Origin: JAICMB01 sp963802915
GTDB taxonomy: Bacteria > Acidobacteriota > Terriglobia > Bryobacterales > Bryobacteraceae
Direction of reading: 5' to 3'
Assembly: GCA_963802915.1 (NCBI GenBank)
Contig: CAWDKQ010000012.1
Span: 62,001-126,000 of the forward strand
Length of the DNA: 64,000 nucleotides
Shown here: one piece after another, positions 49,504-58,001 of the stretch
Layout of the letters: each line of letters begins with the position of its first letter
How positions within the stretch are numbered: position 1 is the stretch's first letter
Translations under genes and position numbers: made by a program
Notes under the pieces: model-generated
The model's database searches: none
Told to the model about the DNA's origin: nothing
The model's input: the letters and a program-made list of their open reading frames with translations, nothing else

Positions 49504-51037
49504 GGAGCTTCAAAACCAGGCCGAACTCAGGATTCTCGCGCGTTCCCGTAATCTTGAAAGGAATCACGGCCCCGGCGCCTTTCTTTCTGAAGAGCGGGTC
49601 GGCAATCTTCAGCAGCATCGATTTCCACCCCGTGGTCATCTGCGAAAGCTCCGCCTGCATTATGGCCGTGCCTGTAAAATCGAGCTGTTCGTTATCGATG
49701 TTGTAGTTGCCGCTTAAGACAATATCCGCGCCCGGAACGCCGAACGATAACTTTGAAAACATGATCAACCCGTCTTTCAAGACGAAACTACCTTTTAGGT
49801 CCGAGGCAACAGTGCCGCCGGTCTCTTCGGGCCGGCCCTGGGCCCGATGACTCAGATTTGCTACTTTCTCTTGGATATTAGAACTCGTAAAGTGCGCGCC
49901 CTGCACCCCGAACGTCCCGTTCAGATACAGCCGGTCCGGAATATCGCGGTCGCCCGGCGGCAACTCGAATTTCGCGTGAAAACGGACTGCTCCTGTCAGA
50001 GCCGGTTTGTCCGATTTCACGGCGAGGCGCAGCAGATCTTCGATCCTCGCATCGGTAACCGTGATATCCAGTGACACGGTCTTTCCTTGCTCTCCCTCGT
50101 TATGGACTACCCCACCCACGCAGTGAATCGTCGATCGTCCGAAATGTGCATCGACGGGCTGAAGCAGCGTGTCGCCGTTCGTGCCGTCCACGATGGAGTG
50201 GAATGTCGTCTTCAGATCAACGGGATGACCGCCCACGCGGACCGTGAAATCGGGCGTATCGGTATCGCCGTTCACTTCGATGTGATCAAGCGTACCGTTG
50301 TACTTTCCGCGCGACGATAGGATTCCGGAAATCCCTTTGAAGACGCCGAGATCTGCACGCTCGAATGTGTAAGATCCGGAGACCGGCGTAAGTCCCGGAT
50401 CTTCTTCCTGCCACGGTCCGAAACTGCCAGTCGAATGGATCTCACCCGGCGGTTTGGCGTTCCGAAGCGTGGTTACAAACGACATCGGCTGGTTGCGCGC
50501 GACAGTGCGCATCGTCAGTTGATGGATGTTGAACAGTAGCGAATCTTTCCCAGCTTGTTTCGGCAAGATCCGCAACACCGCGTCGTCGGTGTCGATCTCA
50601 CCGACTTCGATATGAGAAGCGCCATCCGGGTTCCCGATGCCGATCTGCTCATCGTGATGCGCGCCGACGTTGATCTCCAACCCGTACAATCGAACGCTGC
50701 GAATATGCGGCGTTGGCCGGAGTAATTCCAACAGCCCTGTCGAGACTGAGAAGCTCTTGATCGTAATTAGCGGCGGGGCTGAAGGATCGTCTTTACGATG
50801 CAGCACCAAGTTGGTTCCCGTGGCGCCGATTCCCGGGAGTAGTGAAATTCTTAAGCTTCCCAGTTCGACGTCGCTTTCAAACCGCCTCTGCAACATGCGG
50901 ATGGCGCGTTCGCGGAGGATGGGCTCGCTGTAAGCCGCGAGAATAAAGAAAGCGACGACCCCGGCCAGCAATAGCGACCCGGCCACGATCATCCAAATGC
51001 GAAGGCGCGATGCCGCCCGCTCTTTTGTCGCTGGCAC
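49496..51037 (-). CDS. AsmA-like (AsmA/DUF3971-type) envelope protein
   Basis: A 513-residue protein with one N-terminal membrane helix (LRIWMIVAGSLLLAGVVAFFILAAY) and a long periplasmic part. The first block after the helix, RMLQRRFESDVELGSLRISLLPGIGATGTNLVL, is the typical AsmA N-terminal repeat; the C-terminal block (GTFGVQGAHFTSSNIQEKV, LDFTGTAIMQAELSQMTTGW) matches the AsmA C-terminal region. Members are now thought to be bridge-like proteins moving phospholipids between the membranes, usually longer than this one. GTG start. It follows the isomerase-like gene by 31 bp on the same strand. Confidence 0.78.
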   Translation of the reverse strand: MPATKERAASRLRIWMIVAGSLLLAGVVAFFILAAYSEPILRERAIRMLQRRFESDVELGSLRISLLPGIGATGTNLVLHRKDDPSAPPLITIKSFSVSTGLLELLRPTPHIRSVRLYGLEINVGAHHDEQIGIGNPDGASHIEVGEIDTDDAVLRILPKQAGKDSLLFNIHQLTMRTVARNQPMSFVTTLRNAKPPGEIHSTGSFGPWQEEDPGLTPVSGSYTFERADLGVFKGISGILSSRGKYNGTLDHIEVNGDTDTPDFTVRVGGHPVDLKTTFHSIVDGTNGDTLLQPVDAHFGRSTIHCVGGVVHNEGEQGKTVSLDITVTDARIEDLLRLAVKSDKPALTGAVRFHAKFELPPGDRDIPDRLYLNGTFGVQGAHFTSSNIQEKVANLSHRAQGRPEETGGTVASDLKGSFVLKDGLIMFSKLSFGVPGADIVLSGNYNIDNEQLDFTGTAIMQAELSQMTTGWKSMLLKIADPLFRKKGAGAVIPFKITGTRENPEFGLVLKLPR

Positions 51038-51068
51038 TGCTAGGTAGGACGCTACCAGGACATCGTTG

Positions 51069-51977
51069 TTACTTCAAGTACGATCGCAGTTTTCCCAGGT
51101 CGCGTTTCATCGCCGCAAAGACATCGGATTGAGGAACAGTGAGTTCCCGATTTCCATTTTCAGCGCCGCCTAAGGGATATTCGAAGTGAAGTTGAAGGGG
51201 TCCCGCAAAATCCGACGCCTTGAGCATCCCGAAGAACTCTTGAAATCGAACCATCCCCTGCCCGAGCGGCTTCCATTCCGGATTCCAGTTTCCCCGCGCA
51301 TCCTTCTCCCACAGGAAGTCTTTCACCGCGACGCCGCGCAGGTGCGATTGAATCACGCGCAAGCTGTTGATCCAGCCGCCGAAGCCACCCTCGATCGTGG
51401 CGTGCCCGATATCGTAGTTCACCGCGACCGCCTTGGGATCGAAGTCCTTCAGCAGAATATACAGGTCCCAAATCGACGCACCCACGAGGTTGATGCCGGA
51501 ATGCGTGTGATACATCGCGGTCGCGTGATAGCGGGCATTGACCGCGGCCAATCGAGCCACACGCGGCTTCAACGCATCCAGTTGCCGTGGAATCGGGATG
51601 ACGGGGTCGTACTTGAATCCGCCCCAGCGATAATGATGGATCCCCAGCTCCGATATCGTTCTGAGAATGTCCTCCGCGAAAGGGCTACCCGCATCGGCGA
51701 TGTCCGTCGTGACCATCGGAACCTGAAGACCATGATCACGAATGATCGAGACCAGCTCCGGCAAATCCTGCCGCACTCGCGCCGGCTCCACGTGGCCGCC
51801 TTTTCGCACCGTGAGGTCGATTCCGTCGAAGCCCATCGTCGCCGCGGCGTTCGCCAAGGCTTCACCCTGAAGGAATTGAAGATGCTTGGAGAAAATCGAT
51901 ACCATCAGTCCTCGTTCCTTCGCGTTGGCGAGAGCGCACGCTCCAATCAATAGGGACCGCCGTGAAAACATTCTCAT
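51069..51977 (-). CDS. Sugar phosphate isomerase/epimerase-like TIM-barrel protein
   Basis: A 302-residue protein with a signal-like N-terminus (MRMFSRRSLLIGACALANA, twin-arginine-like with a possible lipobox). The rest is an AP-endonuclease-2/xylose-isomerase type TIM barrel: MGFDGIDLTVRKGGHV, GLQVPMVTTDIAD, IHHYRWGGFKYD, MYHTHSGINLVGASIWDLY, AVNYDIGHATIEGG and the His-rich metal-site strand. It probably isomerises or epimerises a sugar outside the cytosol; the substrate is unknown. The start shares one base with the stop of the upstream permease (TGATG), so translation is coupled. The longer frame to 52445 overlaps the permease and is not real. Confidence 0.82.
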   Translation of the reverse strand: MRMFSRRSLLIGACALANAKERGLMVSIFSKHLQFLQGEALANAAATMGFDGIDLTVRKGGHVEPARVRQDLPELVSIIRDHGLQVPMVTTDIADAGSPFAEDILRTISELGIHHYRWGGFKYDPVIPIPRQLDALKPRVARLAAVNARYHATAMYHTHSGINLVGASIWDLYILLKDFDPKAVAVNYDIGHATIEGGFGGWINSLRVIQSHLRGVAVKDFLWEKDARGNWNPEWKPLGQGMVRFQEFFGMLKASDFAGPLQLHFEYPLGGAENGNRELTVPQSDVFAAMKRDLGKLRSYLK

Positions 51978-54388
51978 CACTCGGACCGCAGGGCGTTCAT
52001 TGGATCTAACCGCGTCGCGCGCCAAGCCGGCAGGAGAACCGCCAGCGCGCTCACCACGAGCAGCAGCGATCCGAACATCGCATAAACCGTTAAGTCCACC
52101 GCGCCAACGCCGAACAACTGGCTCGCGAGCAGGCGGGTCAAGAGTGGCGCAGCGACCGCGCCAGCCGCGAGTCCCGCGATAGCAAGCGTGAGACCGCTCT
52201 TCAACACCATAACGAGAATGTCCGCAGACCGAGCTCCCAACGCTACGCGGATTCCCATCTCCGCAGTGCGTTGCGTTACCTGATACGACATGACTCCATA
52301 CAACCCAAGAGCCGCAAGCAGCAGCGCGACGGCCGAAAACGCGCCAAGCATCGTGAGCAGCAAGCGCCTCTGACCCAGGGACGCGTCGACAAGAGATGCC
52401 AGCGTGCGTATCTTCCACATTGGTTGGTCTTTGTCGAGCGACCACACCGCATTCCGCACATCGCGCACGCGATCCATGGGATTCCCGCGCGTGCGAACCA
52501 CGAGTGTCGCGAAGGTGATAGGATCCTGCGCGTAGGGAACATAGAGCTGCGGTGTCTCCGGTTCATCGAGCCGGTCGTGACGGACATTCCCGACGATGCC
52601 CACCACCGTGGTAGCAACCATCGAAACATCCCCGGGTGCAAGGTCGCGTTGCGGAATCAGAACCTGCCTTCCGATGGCATCCTGACCGGGCCAGTACCGG
52701 CGCACGAAACCCTCGCTGACCACGATGACACGCCGGGCGTTGAGGATGTCCGAGGCTAAGAACGTTCGTCCCGCAAGCAAAGGGATGTGTACTGTCGCGA
52801 AATACGATGGCGTCGCGGCATTGTAGAGCGCTACGAAAGGTTCGCCCGGTGGAGGAACGGGACGGTCCGGCAATCCGATCGCGGTGGCATCGCCATTGCC
52901 GCTGAAAGGGAGCCCTCGAACAATGCCGGCCGATTCCACTCCCGGCAGCGCCTGCACACGCGTAACCACATCGGAGTGGAACTGAGCCTGCTGCGCAGCG
53001 CGTGGATACTTATTCTCCGGCAGACGATATTCTATCGTCAGAACATTTCCATCAAACCCCGTATCTACGCGCAACAGCCGACGCAGACTCTCGATCATCA
53101 GGCCGGAACCGATGAGCATGACCAGCGCCAAAGCAACCTGCCCGATTGCCAACAAACTTCTGAGCCGTGTTCGGCCGAACTCCCCGCGCACCCGTGAGCA
53201 GCCATCGGCTACGCGGCGCGCCATCAACGCCGGGGCTAATCCGAAGGCGACAGCAGAAAGCACCGCGATCGCCGCGATGAATCCCAGAACTTTCCAACTC
53301 GGATCGATGTTCACTTCACCCGGCCATGAATCGATAAGCTTGCTCGACACGTATCGCGCCAGAGAGTACGAGATTCCCACGCCCAACGCCGCTCCACTCA
53401 ATGCCAGAACCAGGCTCTCGGTCAGTAACTGCCGTACGAGCCGCATCCGGCCAGCGCCAAGCGCCGCGCGTAAGGACATCTCTTGCCGGCGACCCGCCGC
53501 TTTGCTCAGCAGCAGATTGGCGATATTCGCGCACGCAATGAGCAGCAGGCATCCGACAGCCGCGGCTAATGCCATTAATGCCGGACGTACGCCCTGCACC
53601 ATGACATCGCGAACGGGCAGCATCAGCGCGCCCCGATCTCGATTGGTCTTCGGATACTCGTTTGAGAGCAGCTTCACGATGCCGTCGAGCTCCACTTTGG
53701 CGCTCGTGAACTCGACGCCGTTTTTCAGCCGCCCTAACGCCACCACGCACTGTTGCGCCCGCTCTTTCGAGTAACCCGGATAGAACCGCGGCGGCAAAAA
53801 AACATCCGGCTGGAAAAAAGGCGGCTCGAACTTCTGAGGAAGAATTCCAACCACGGTGAAGAGTTCACCATTCAAAGTGACAGTGCGTCCGACCAACGAC
53901 ACGTCGCCACCGAATCGCCCGTGCCACAAACCATAGCTGAGCACTACGACACGGTCGCCACCGGTTTGTCCTTCGGCGTCGTTGAAGGTACGCCCCAAAC
54001 GGGCGTTCACCCCGAGAATTCGGAAGTACTCGGGTGATACGAACGCTCCAGCTACACGAGCGGGCTGGTCGATACCCGTCAGATTCACGCTTTGCCCCAT
54101 GAGCGACGACAAGGCTGCGAACGATTTTGCTTTGCGCCAGTCGTCCAGGTCCGCGGCAGAAATCAGCGTGCGCTTGTGTTGGGCGTTCGTCTCCCAAAAG
54201 AAGACCAGTTGTTCGGGGTGAGCAAACGGCAGCGGCCGGAGTAACACCGCATCCACAACACTGAACATGGCGCCGTTCGCGCCAATGGCGACCGCAATGG
54301 TTAGTATCGCTGCGATCGCAAATCCCGGCTGGCGGCTGAGTACGCGCCGACTGTATCGCGCGTCCTGCCATAAACCGTCCAGCGCCAT
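51977..54388 (-). CDS. ADOP-family FtsX-like ABC permease (duplicated, orphan)
   Basis: An 803-residue inner-membrane protein. The start DGLWQDARYSRRVLSRQPGFAIAAILTIAVAIGANGAMFSVVDAVLLRPLPF is split here over residues 5-56 and is the hallmark of acidobacterial duplicated orphan permeases. Then comes a large MacB-like periplasmic domain, an FtsX membrane block (LMALAAAVGCLLLIACANIANLLLSKAAGRRQEM, about 265-298), a second periplasmic domain and a second FtsX block near the C-terminus. There is no ATPase partner adjacent, as usual for ADOP genes. The role is unknown; MacB-like efflux or lipoprotein handling is inferred. It is translationally coupled to the isomerase-like gene. Confidence 0.9.
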   Translation of the reverse strand: MALDGLWQDARYSRRVLSRQPGFAIAAILTIAVAIGANGAMFSVVDAVLLRPLPFAHPEQLVFFWETNAQHKRTLISAADLDDWRKAKSFAALSSLMGQSVNLTGIDQPARVAGAFVSPEYFRILGVNARLGRTFNDAEGQTGGDRVVVLSYGLWHGRFGGDVSLVGRTVTLNGELFTVVGILPQKFEPPFFQPDVFLPPRFYPGYSKERAQQCVVALGRLKNGVEFTSAKVELDGIVKLLSNEYPKTNRDRGALMLPVRDVMVQGVRPALMALAAAVGCLLLIACANIANLLLSKAAGRRQEMSLRAALGAGRMRLVRQLLTESLVLALSGAALGVGISYSLARYVSSKLIDSWPGEVNIDPSWKVLGFIAAIAVLSAVAFGLAPALMARRVADGCSRVRGEFGRTRLRSLLAIGQVALALVMLIGSGLMIESLRRLLRVDTGFDGNVLTIEYRLPENKYPRAAQQAQFHSDVVTRVQALPGVESAGIVRGLPFSGNGDATAIGLPDRPVPPPGEPFVALYNAATPSYFATVHIPLLAGRTFLASDILNARRVIVVSEGFVRRYWPGQDAIGRQVLIPQRDLAPGDVSMVATTVVGIVGNVRHDRLDEPETPQLYVPYAQDPITFATLVVRTRGNPMDRVRDVRNAVWSLDKDQPMWKIRTLASLVDASLGQRRLLLTMLGAFSAVALLLAALGLYGVMSYQVTQRTAEMGIRVALGARSADILVMVLKSGLTLAIAGLAAGAVAAPLLTRLLASQLFGVGAVDLTVYAMFGSLLLVVSALAVLLPAWRATRLDPMNALRSE

Positions 54389-54411
54389 TCCACCATTTTA
54401 GAAACAAATCA

Positions 54412-54473
54412 GGACAGTACACTCGCTACCGGTCTCTCGGCCGCCGGTTCTTTTAGTAATGAGTGTACTGTCC
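54412..54473. repeat. Palindromic REP/MITE-like element with 13-bp inverted ends
   Basis: GGACAGTACACTC (54412-54424) and GAGTGTACTGTCC (54461-54473) are perfect inverted repeats 36 bp apart. An inner pair, ACCGG (54428-54432) and CCGGT (54444-54448), can extend the fold. It lies between the permease start and the next gene upstream. The end sequence resembles terminal repeats of small elements mobilised by Y1-type (RAYT) transposases; I recall this from other genomes and cannot verify it here. No second copy was seen in the window. Confidence 0.6.
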
Positions 54474-54484
54474 CTTGCTTCGAT

Positions 54485-54916
54485 TCACCGGCCAGATACT
54501 GGTATCGAAGTTTTCCGCAAGGCCGCGACACCATATCCCAGGTTCTTCACCGCTTTTGGGATCGCGAAGGGGAACTCCTTGCCCGCGAGTCCGGAGTGAA
54601 GCTTCGTCACAACGTGCACGCCGTTTACGTCCGCAATCTCCAAACGCGCTCCATCTTCGTTCGCAGCGGTGAAGCTGACCGGTCCCGAAAGAATGGTGGC
54701 GTACGTGCCGTCGCCTTGCACATGAACAGCCGGCACCGTTGCCGCAACATCCGTGTAGATCACATAATCGCCCGCCGGCAGAACCGCCCCGCCCCAGCGC
54801 GTCTCGAAGGGAAGCGTTACGGAGGCCCTGAACTGTTGCGCATTCGCCGGCACCGTCGCACTGGCCAGCACTGCCGCTACCGAAGCGGCAAACACCGCGA
54901 ATTTATTGAAACTCAT
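54485..54916 (-). CDS. Small secreted protein of unknown function
   Basis: A 143-residue exported protein. The signal peptide is clear (FAVFAASVAAVLASATVPANAQ). The mature part is beta-rich: RASVTLPFETRWGGAVLPAGDYVIY, then TYATILSGPVSFTAANEDGARLEIADV. Acidobacteria carry many such short proteins with a LPAGxYxI core, in which the middle strand pattern recurs; no function is known. It is divergent from the winged-helix regulator with 115 bp between starts, so the regulator may control it. Confidence 0.65.
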   Translation of the reverse strand: MSFNKFAVFAASVAAVLASATVPANAQQFRASVTLPFETRWGGAVLPAGDYVIYTDVAATVPAVHVQGDGTYATILSGPVSFTAANEDGARLEIADVNGVHVVTKLHSGLAGKEFPFAIPKAVKNLGYGVAALRKTSIPVSGR

Positions 54917-55031
54917 ACCACATCTCCTTTTTCCGACTTATGGATCGAACCATTTCCGGATGGTCTTCGTCCTATCACTCAGACGAGAGTTTTCGAACAA
55001 CGGGACCTCAGCAGGAGATCAAGCGTTTGTT

Positions 55032-56774
55032 ATGACACAAGCAGTTCAGCCACAAAGAGTTGAGCAGAGTTCTCAGCCGCGGCAGCCTCTCAAAGCTCTT
55101 CGCTTCGGAGTATTCGAGGTCGATCTGCAGTCCCGCGAACTGCGCAAGCGCGGCCTGAGACTGAATCTTCAAAAGAAGCCGTTCCAAATTCTCGAGCTGT
55201 TACTCGAAAGACCCGGAGAGCTGATATCTCGCAAGGAAGTGGCCGACCGGCTCTGGCCTGGCATCTACGTAAACTTCGACCGCAGCCTGAATACGGCAGT
55301 TAATGCATTGCGCCGCGTGCTTGGCGATTCTTCGAAGAGTCCGCGATACCTCGAAACCCGGTCCGGATTGGGTTACCGCTTCATCGCGCCGGTCGAGCGC
55401 GTCACTGCGGATCCTGAAATCAGGCAGCCGGTCCGCGCTGTCCGCTCCATCGCCATCCTGCCGTTTACCAGCGCCGCCGGAGTTCCTTTAACGGATCGCA
55501 TCGCGGAGGAAATCGAGGACCGTGTCCTTGCTGAGCTATCGACGATAGATAATCTGCGCATCGCAGGCCGTAGCGCCGTAGCGAGACACCTGAAGCCGGC
55601 TCTCGACACAGCGCTTCTCGGCCGCGAACTAAATGTCAAAGGAGTGCTGACGGGCCGCATCTCGCATCACGGAACATCGTTGAACGCAGCCGTCGAACTT
55701 GTGGATGCGGCTACGGGCTGGCGCATTTGGGGCGAAAACTGCCTCGGCGCGGCTGACGATATCGATGCACTCGGCAGAACCGTAGCCAAGTGTGTTGCGG
55801 CGCAGTTCCGCCCGCATGAGGAGAAGGGGAACGATGAAGGGCTCCAGGATTATCTTAAAGGCCGCTTCTTCCTGGCCAAGATCAACGAGGACGCACTTCG
55901 CCGCGCTGTGGCGTATTTCGAATCGGCTCTCGCTCAGGACCAAACGTCCGCGCTTGCGTATTCCGGACTTGCCGACGCATATACAATGTTCGCGTTCCTG
56001 GAAGTGATGCCGCCTTCGATCGCGTACACACGCGCGAAGCAATACGCGGAATCCGCGGTTCGCCTCGATACCAAACTTGCTGAAGCGCGCACGTCGCTTG
56101 CCTGTGTGAGGGCGTCTTTTGAGTCGGACTTCGCCTCCAGCGAATCGGAATTCCGGTTAGCGTTGGACGCGAATCCGAGCTACGCGGCGGCCCATAATGG
56201 ATATGCCGCGCTCCTATCCTCACTAGGCCGCTTCGACGAAGCTCGCGATGAGATCCGCCGCGCGCTGGATTTAGATCCTCTTTGTCTAGTCATCAACAGC
56301 CAGGCCGCCTGGGATCTCTGCATGGCTCGCGACTATGACGCAGCGCTTCAACAGGCATGGAAAGCGCTGGCGCTCGAACCGCGCTTCGCTCCGGCTCAGC
56401 ATGCGCTCGGACTTGCAAATCTGTTGTTAGGCAATAACGAAGAAGCGATCGTCGAATTCCAGAACACCTGTGTATGTTCGGATCACCATCCAGGAGCGCT
56501 TGCCGCGCTGGCCCATGCGTATGCGGCGGCTGGGCAAAAAAACGAAGCTTCCACGATCCTGAAGCAGCTTGAGGAGACATCCGGCCGCAAGCATGTATCG
56601 AACTATTGGTTCGGCATCGTCCTTACCGCTCTTGGCGATATGAAGGCCGCCCTCGACCATCTTCAGCAGGGCATGAGGGACGGCGATGTCTGGATGACTT
56701 GGATCAACGTCGACCCGCGATTCGAACCGTTACGACGTGCTGGCCTGTCGCTGCCTACTTTCGCGGCTCGCTAG
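55032..56774 (+). CDS. Winged-helix transcriptional regulator fused to TPR repeats
   Basis: A 580-residue protein. After a short N-terminal tail comes an OmpR/PhoB-type winged helix (about 25-110): LRFGVFEVDLQSRELRKRG, KPFQILELLLERPGELISR, LNTAVNALRRVLGD and ETRSGLGYRFIAPV. Next, residues 130-250 form a TolB-like/FlgO-like domain (VRSIAILPFTSAAGVPLTDR). The remainder is about nine TPR repeats. No receiver domain or membrane helix is visible, so it differs from CadC and classical response regulators. Such proteins are abundant in Acidobacteria, often with unknown signals. I chose ATG 55032, just before the domain; the open frame extends to 54906. Confidence 0.83.
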   Translation: MTQAVQPQRVEQSSQPRQPLKALRFGVFEVDLQSRELRKRGLRLNLQKKPFQILELLLERPGELISRKEVADRLWPGIYVNFDRSLNTAVNALRRVLGDSSKSPRYLETRSGLGYRFIAPVERVTADPEIRQPVRAVRSIAILPFTSAAGVPLTDRIAEEIEDRVLAELSTIDNLRIAGRSAVARHLKPALDTALLGRELNVKGVLTGRISHHGTSLNAAVELVDAATGWRIWGENCLGAADDIDALGRTVAKCVAAQFRPHEEKGNDEGLQDYLKGRFFLAKINEDALRRAVAYFESALAQDQTSALAYSGLADAYTMFAFLEVMPPSIAYTRAKQYAESAVRLDTKLAEARTSLACVRASFESDFASSESEFRLALDANPSYAAAHNGYAALLSSLGRFDEARDEIRRALDLDPLCLVINSQAAWDLCMARDYDAALQQAWKALALEPRFAPAQHALGLANLLLGNNEEAIVEFQNTCVCSDHHPGALAALAHAYAAAGQKNEASTILKQLEETSGRKHVSNYWFGIVLTALGDMKAALDHLQQGMRDGDVWMTWINVDPRFEPLRRAGLSLPTFAAR

Positions 56775-57282
56775 AAGGCGGCACGATCGCGTTCATGCGC
56801 ATATACGTGACCAGGTTGCCGTAGTGCTCGTCGGTGTGCGATTCGTTCAAGGATAAGAGAGCCAGCTTTGTGAGTTTCAGGCCCATAAATGGAACCATGG
56901 CGGCCGAGGACGCGTCGGTCAATCCAGCGTAGACACCCTCGCAATAGGCGAAAGCATCGTTCAGCGCGCTCGTGATCTCCGCCTTCGTGTGAGCGGTTTT
57001 CTCAACTTCCTTCATCATAGGCTTGCCGTCTTTCACAGCTCCACAGAATTCATATTGACCATCCGCGATGTGAGCCAGAACTTCGCCATAGGTGCGGACT
57101 CCGTCGGTAGGTTTGAAAGAATACTTCTCCTCCGGCACCTTCTCCGCCGACTTTAGAATGGTACCCTTCAGGTATTCGTAAATACCCTTCGAGCTAGCAA
57201 CTTGCGGATTCTCCATCACCGGCTGGTCAGCCGCTAGGATACAAAACGGGGCAGCAAAGAGCGCGATAGCTAAGGTTCTCAT
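56755..57282 (-). CDS. DinB-family protein with signal peptide
   Basis: A 175-residue protein. The signal peptide (MRTLAIALFAAPFCILAA) suggests export, less usual for DinB/YfiT-like proteins. The four-helix fold has the metal-binding His triad: H in GEVLAHIADGQY (about 72) and two in SLNESHTDEHYGNLVTYM (about 148-152). DinB proteins act as thiol transferases or have unknown roles; a metal centre is likely. It converges on the winged-helix regulator with a 20-bp overlap and is followed on its own upstream side by the LpdD-like gene. Confidence 0.85.
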   Translation of the reverse strand: MRTLAIALFAAPFCILAADQPVMENPQVASSKGIYEYLKGTILKSAEKVPEEKYSFKPTDGVRTYGEVLAHIADGQYEFCGAVKDGKPMMKEVEKTAHTKAEITSALNDAFAYCEGVYAGLTDASSAAMVPFMGLKLTKLALLSLNESHTDEHYGNLVTYMRMNAIVPPSSEPRK

Positions 57283-57298
57283 GGAACTCTATCCTAGC

Positions 57299-57622
57299 TC
57301 AAAACGACTCGCAAAATTCGTCGATCGTTCGGATGACGAATTCGATCTCGTCTTTTGTAATGTGGTCCACGTGGATGCCGCAGCATACCACTACATTCTT
57401 GCCGAGCCGAGCCGCCAGTTTACTCGCAGCGCTTTGCACGATGACGTCCTCTCTATGCCCAGGAATTGTGAGCACGGATATGGAGCCGCGCGCTTCGCCG
57501 AGCCCGACCGCTCCCAAGTGAGGTCGATCGCCGCCCGTGATCACGACGCACAGATCGTCGCCCATGGGGACGGTGACCGCCTCGATTCTAATCCTTGAAG
57601 AGCTGGCGCTCCAATTCGCCAT
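57299..57622 (-). CDS. LpdD-like prenylated-flavin chaperone domain protein
   Basis: A 107-residue single-domain protein: IRIEAVTVPMGDDLCVVITG, GDRPHLGAVGLGEA, SISVLTIPGHREDVIVQSAA and KLAARLGKNVVVCCGIHVDHITKDEIEFVI. The VITGGDxPHxGAV, PGHRED and GIHVDxxxKxEI blocks match what I know of the LpdD family, small partners of UbiD-type gallate/aromatic acid decarboxylases. No UbiD or UbiX gene is nearby, so this would be an orphan. I start it at ATG 57622; the longer frame to 57730 has no family resemblance upstream. Cytosolic. The family call is from memory and should be checked by HMM search. Confidence 0.6.
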   Translation of the reverse strand: MANWSASSSRIRIEAVTVPMGDDLCVVITGGDRPHLGAVGLGEARGSISVLTIPGHREDVIVQSAASKLAARLGKNVVVCCGIHVDHITKDEIEFVIRTIDEFCESF

Positions 57623-58001
57623 CACAACCTCATTGTGTCCTAAGAACGGGTTCGCTGCGAGCCGTTCGCATAAAACTGAGAACCAAATATTACAGGCCTG
57701 CAACGACATACGAGCCCCCGTTCCACCCACCGAACGGCTTCGGCCCTAAACTCGGATCGTAAATTGTGGTGCCGGAGAGCCGCGGAGAGCGCGATATACC
57801 AACCGAACCCACCGTGCGTCGCTTACCTAACGCCGGAACGGAAACTTCCGGCTCGGAGTCTCATCTTTCATGAGAGAAAGAGGGTGGGACTAAAGTACTG
57901 CAATGACAACCCGATAGATAATCAGTGCGCAACCCCGTGTGCGGGTGGCACAAGCTCGGCGATGAGTTAACCCCGGTGTTACTGTAAAGAGAAACGTACG
58001 A
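57623..58001 (+). other. 379-bp intergenic region upstream of glycogen phosphorylase
   Basis: No gene is visible if the LpdD-like gene starts at 57622. There is a hairpin, GCCGGAA/TTCCGGC with a 7-nt loop, near 57830-57855. The promoter of the phosphorylase gene is presumably in the last 150 bp, but I cannot fix its boxes. Confidence 0.45.

Noticed and set aside
51978..52445. 156-residue N-terminal extension of the isomerase-like gene
   Set aside because: It lies wholly inside the permease gene on the same strand; the TGATG coupling at 51977 and the signal peptide mark the real start.
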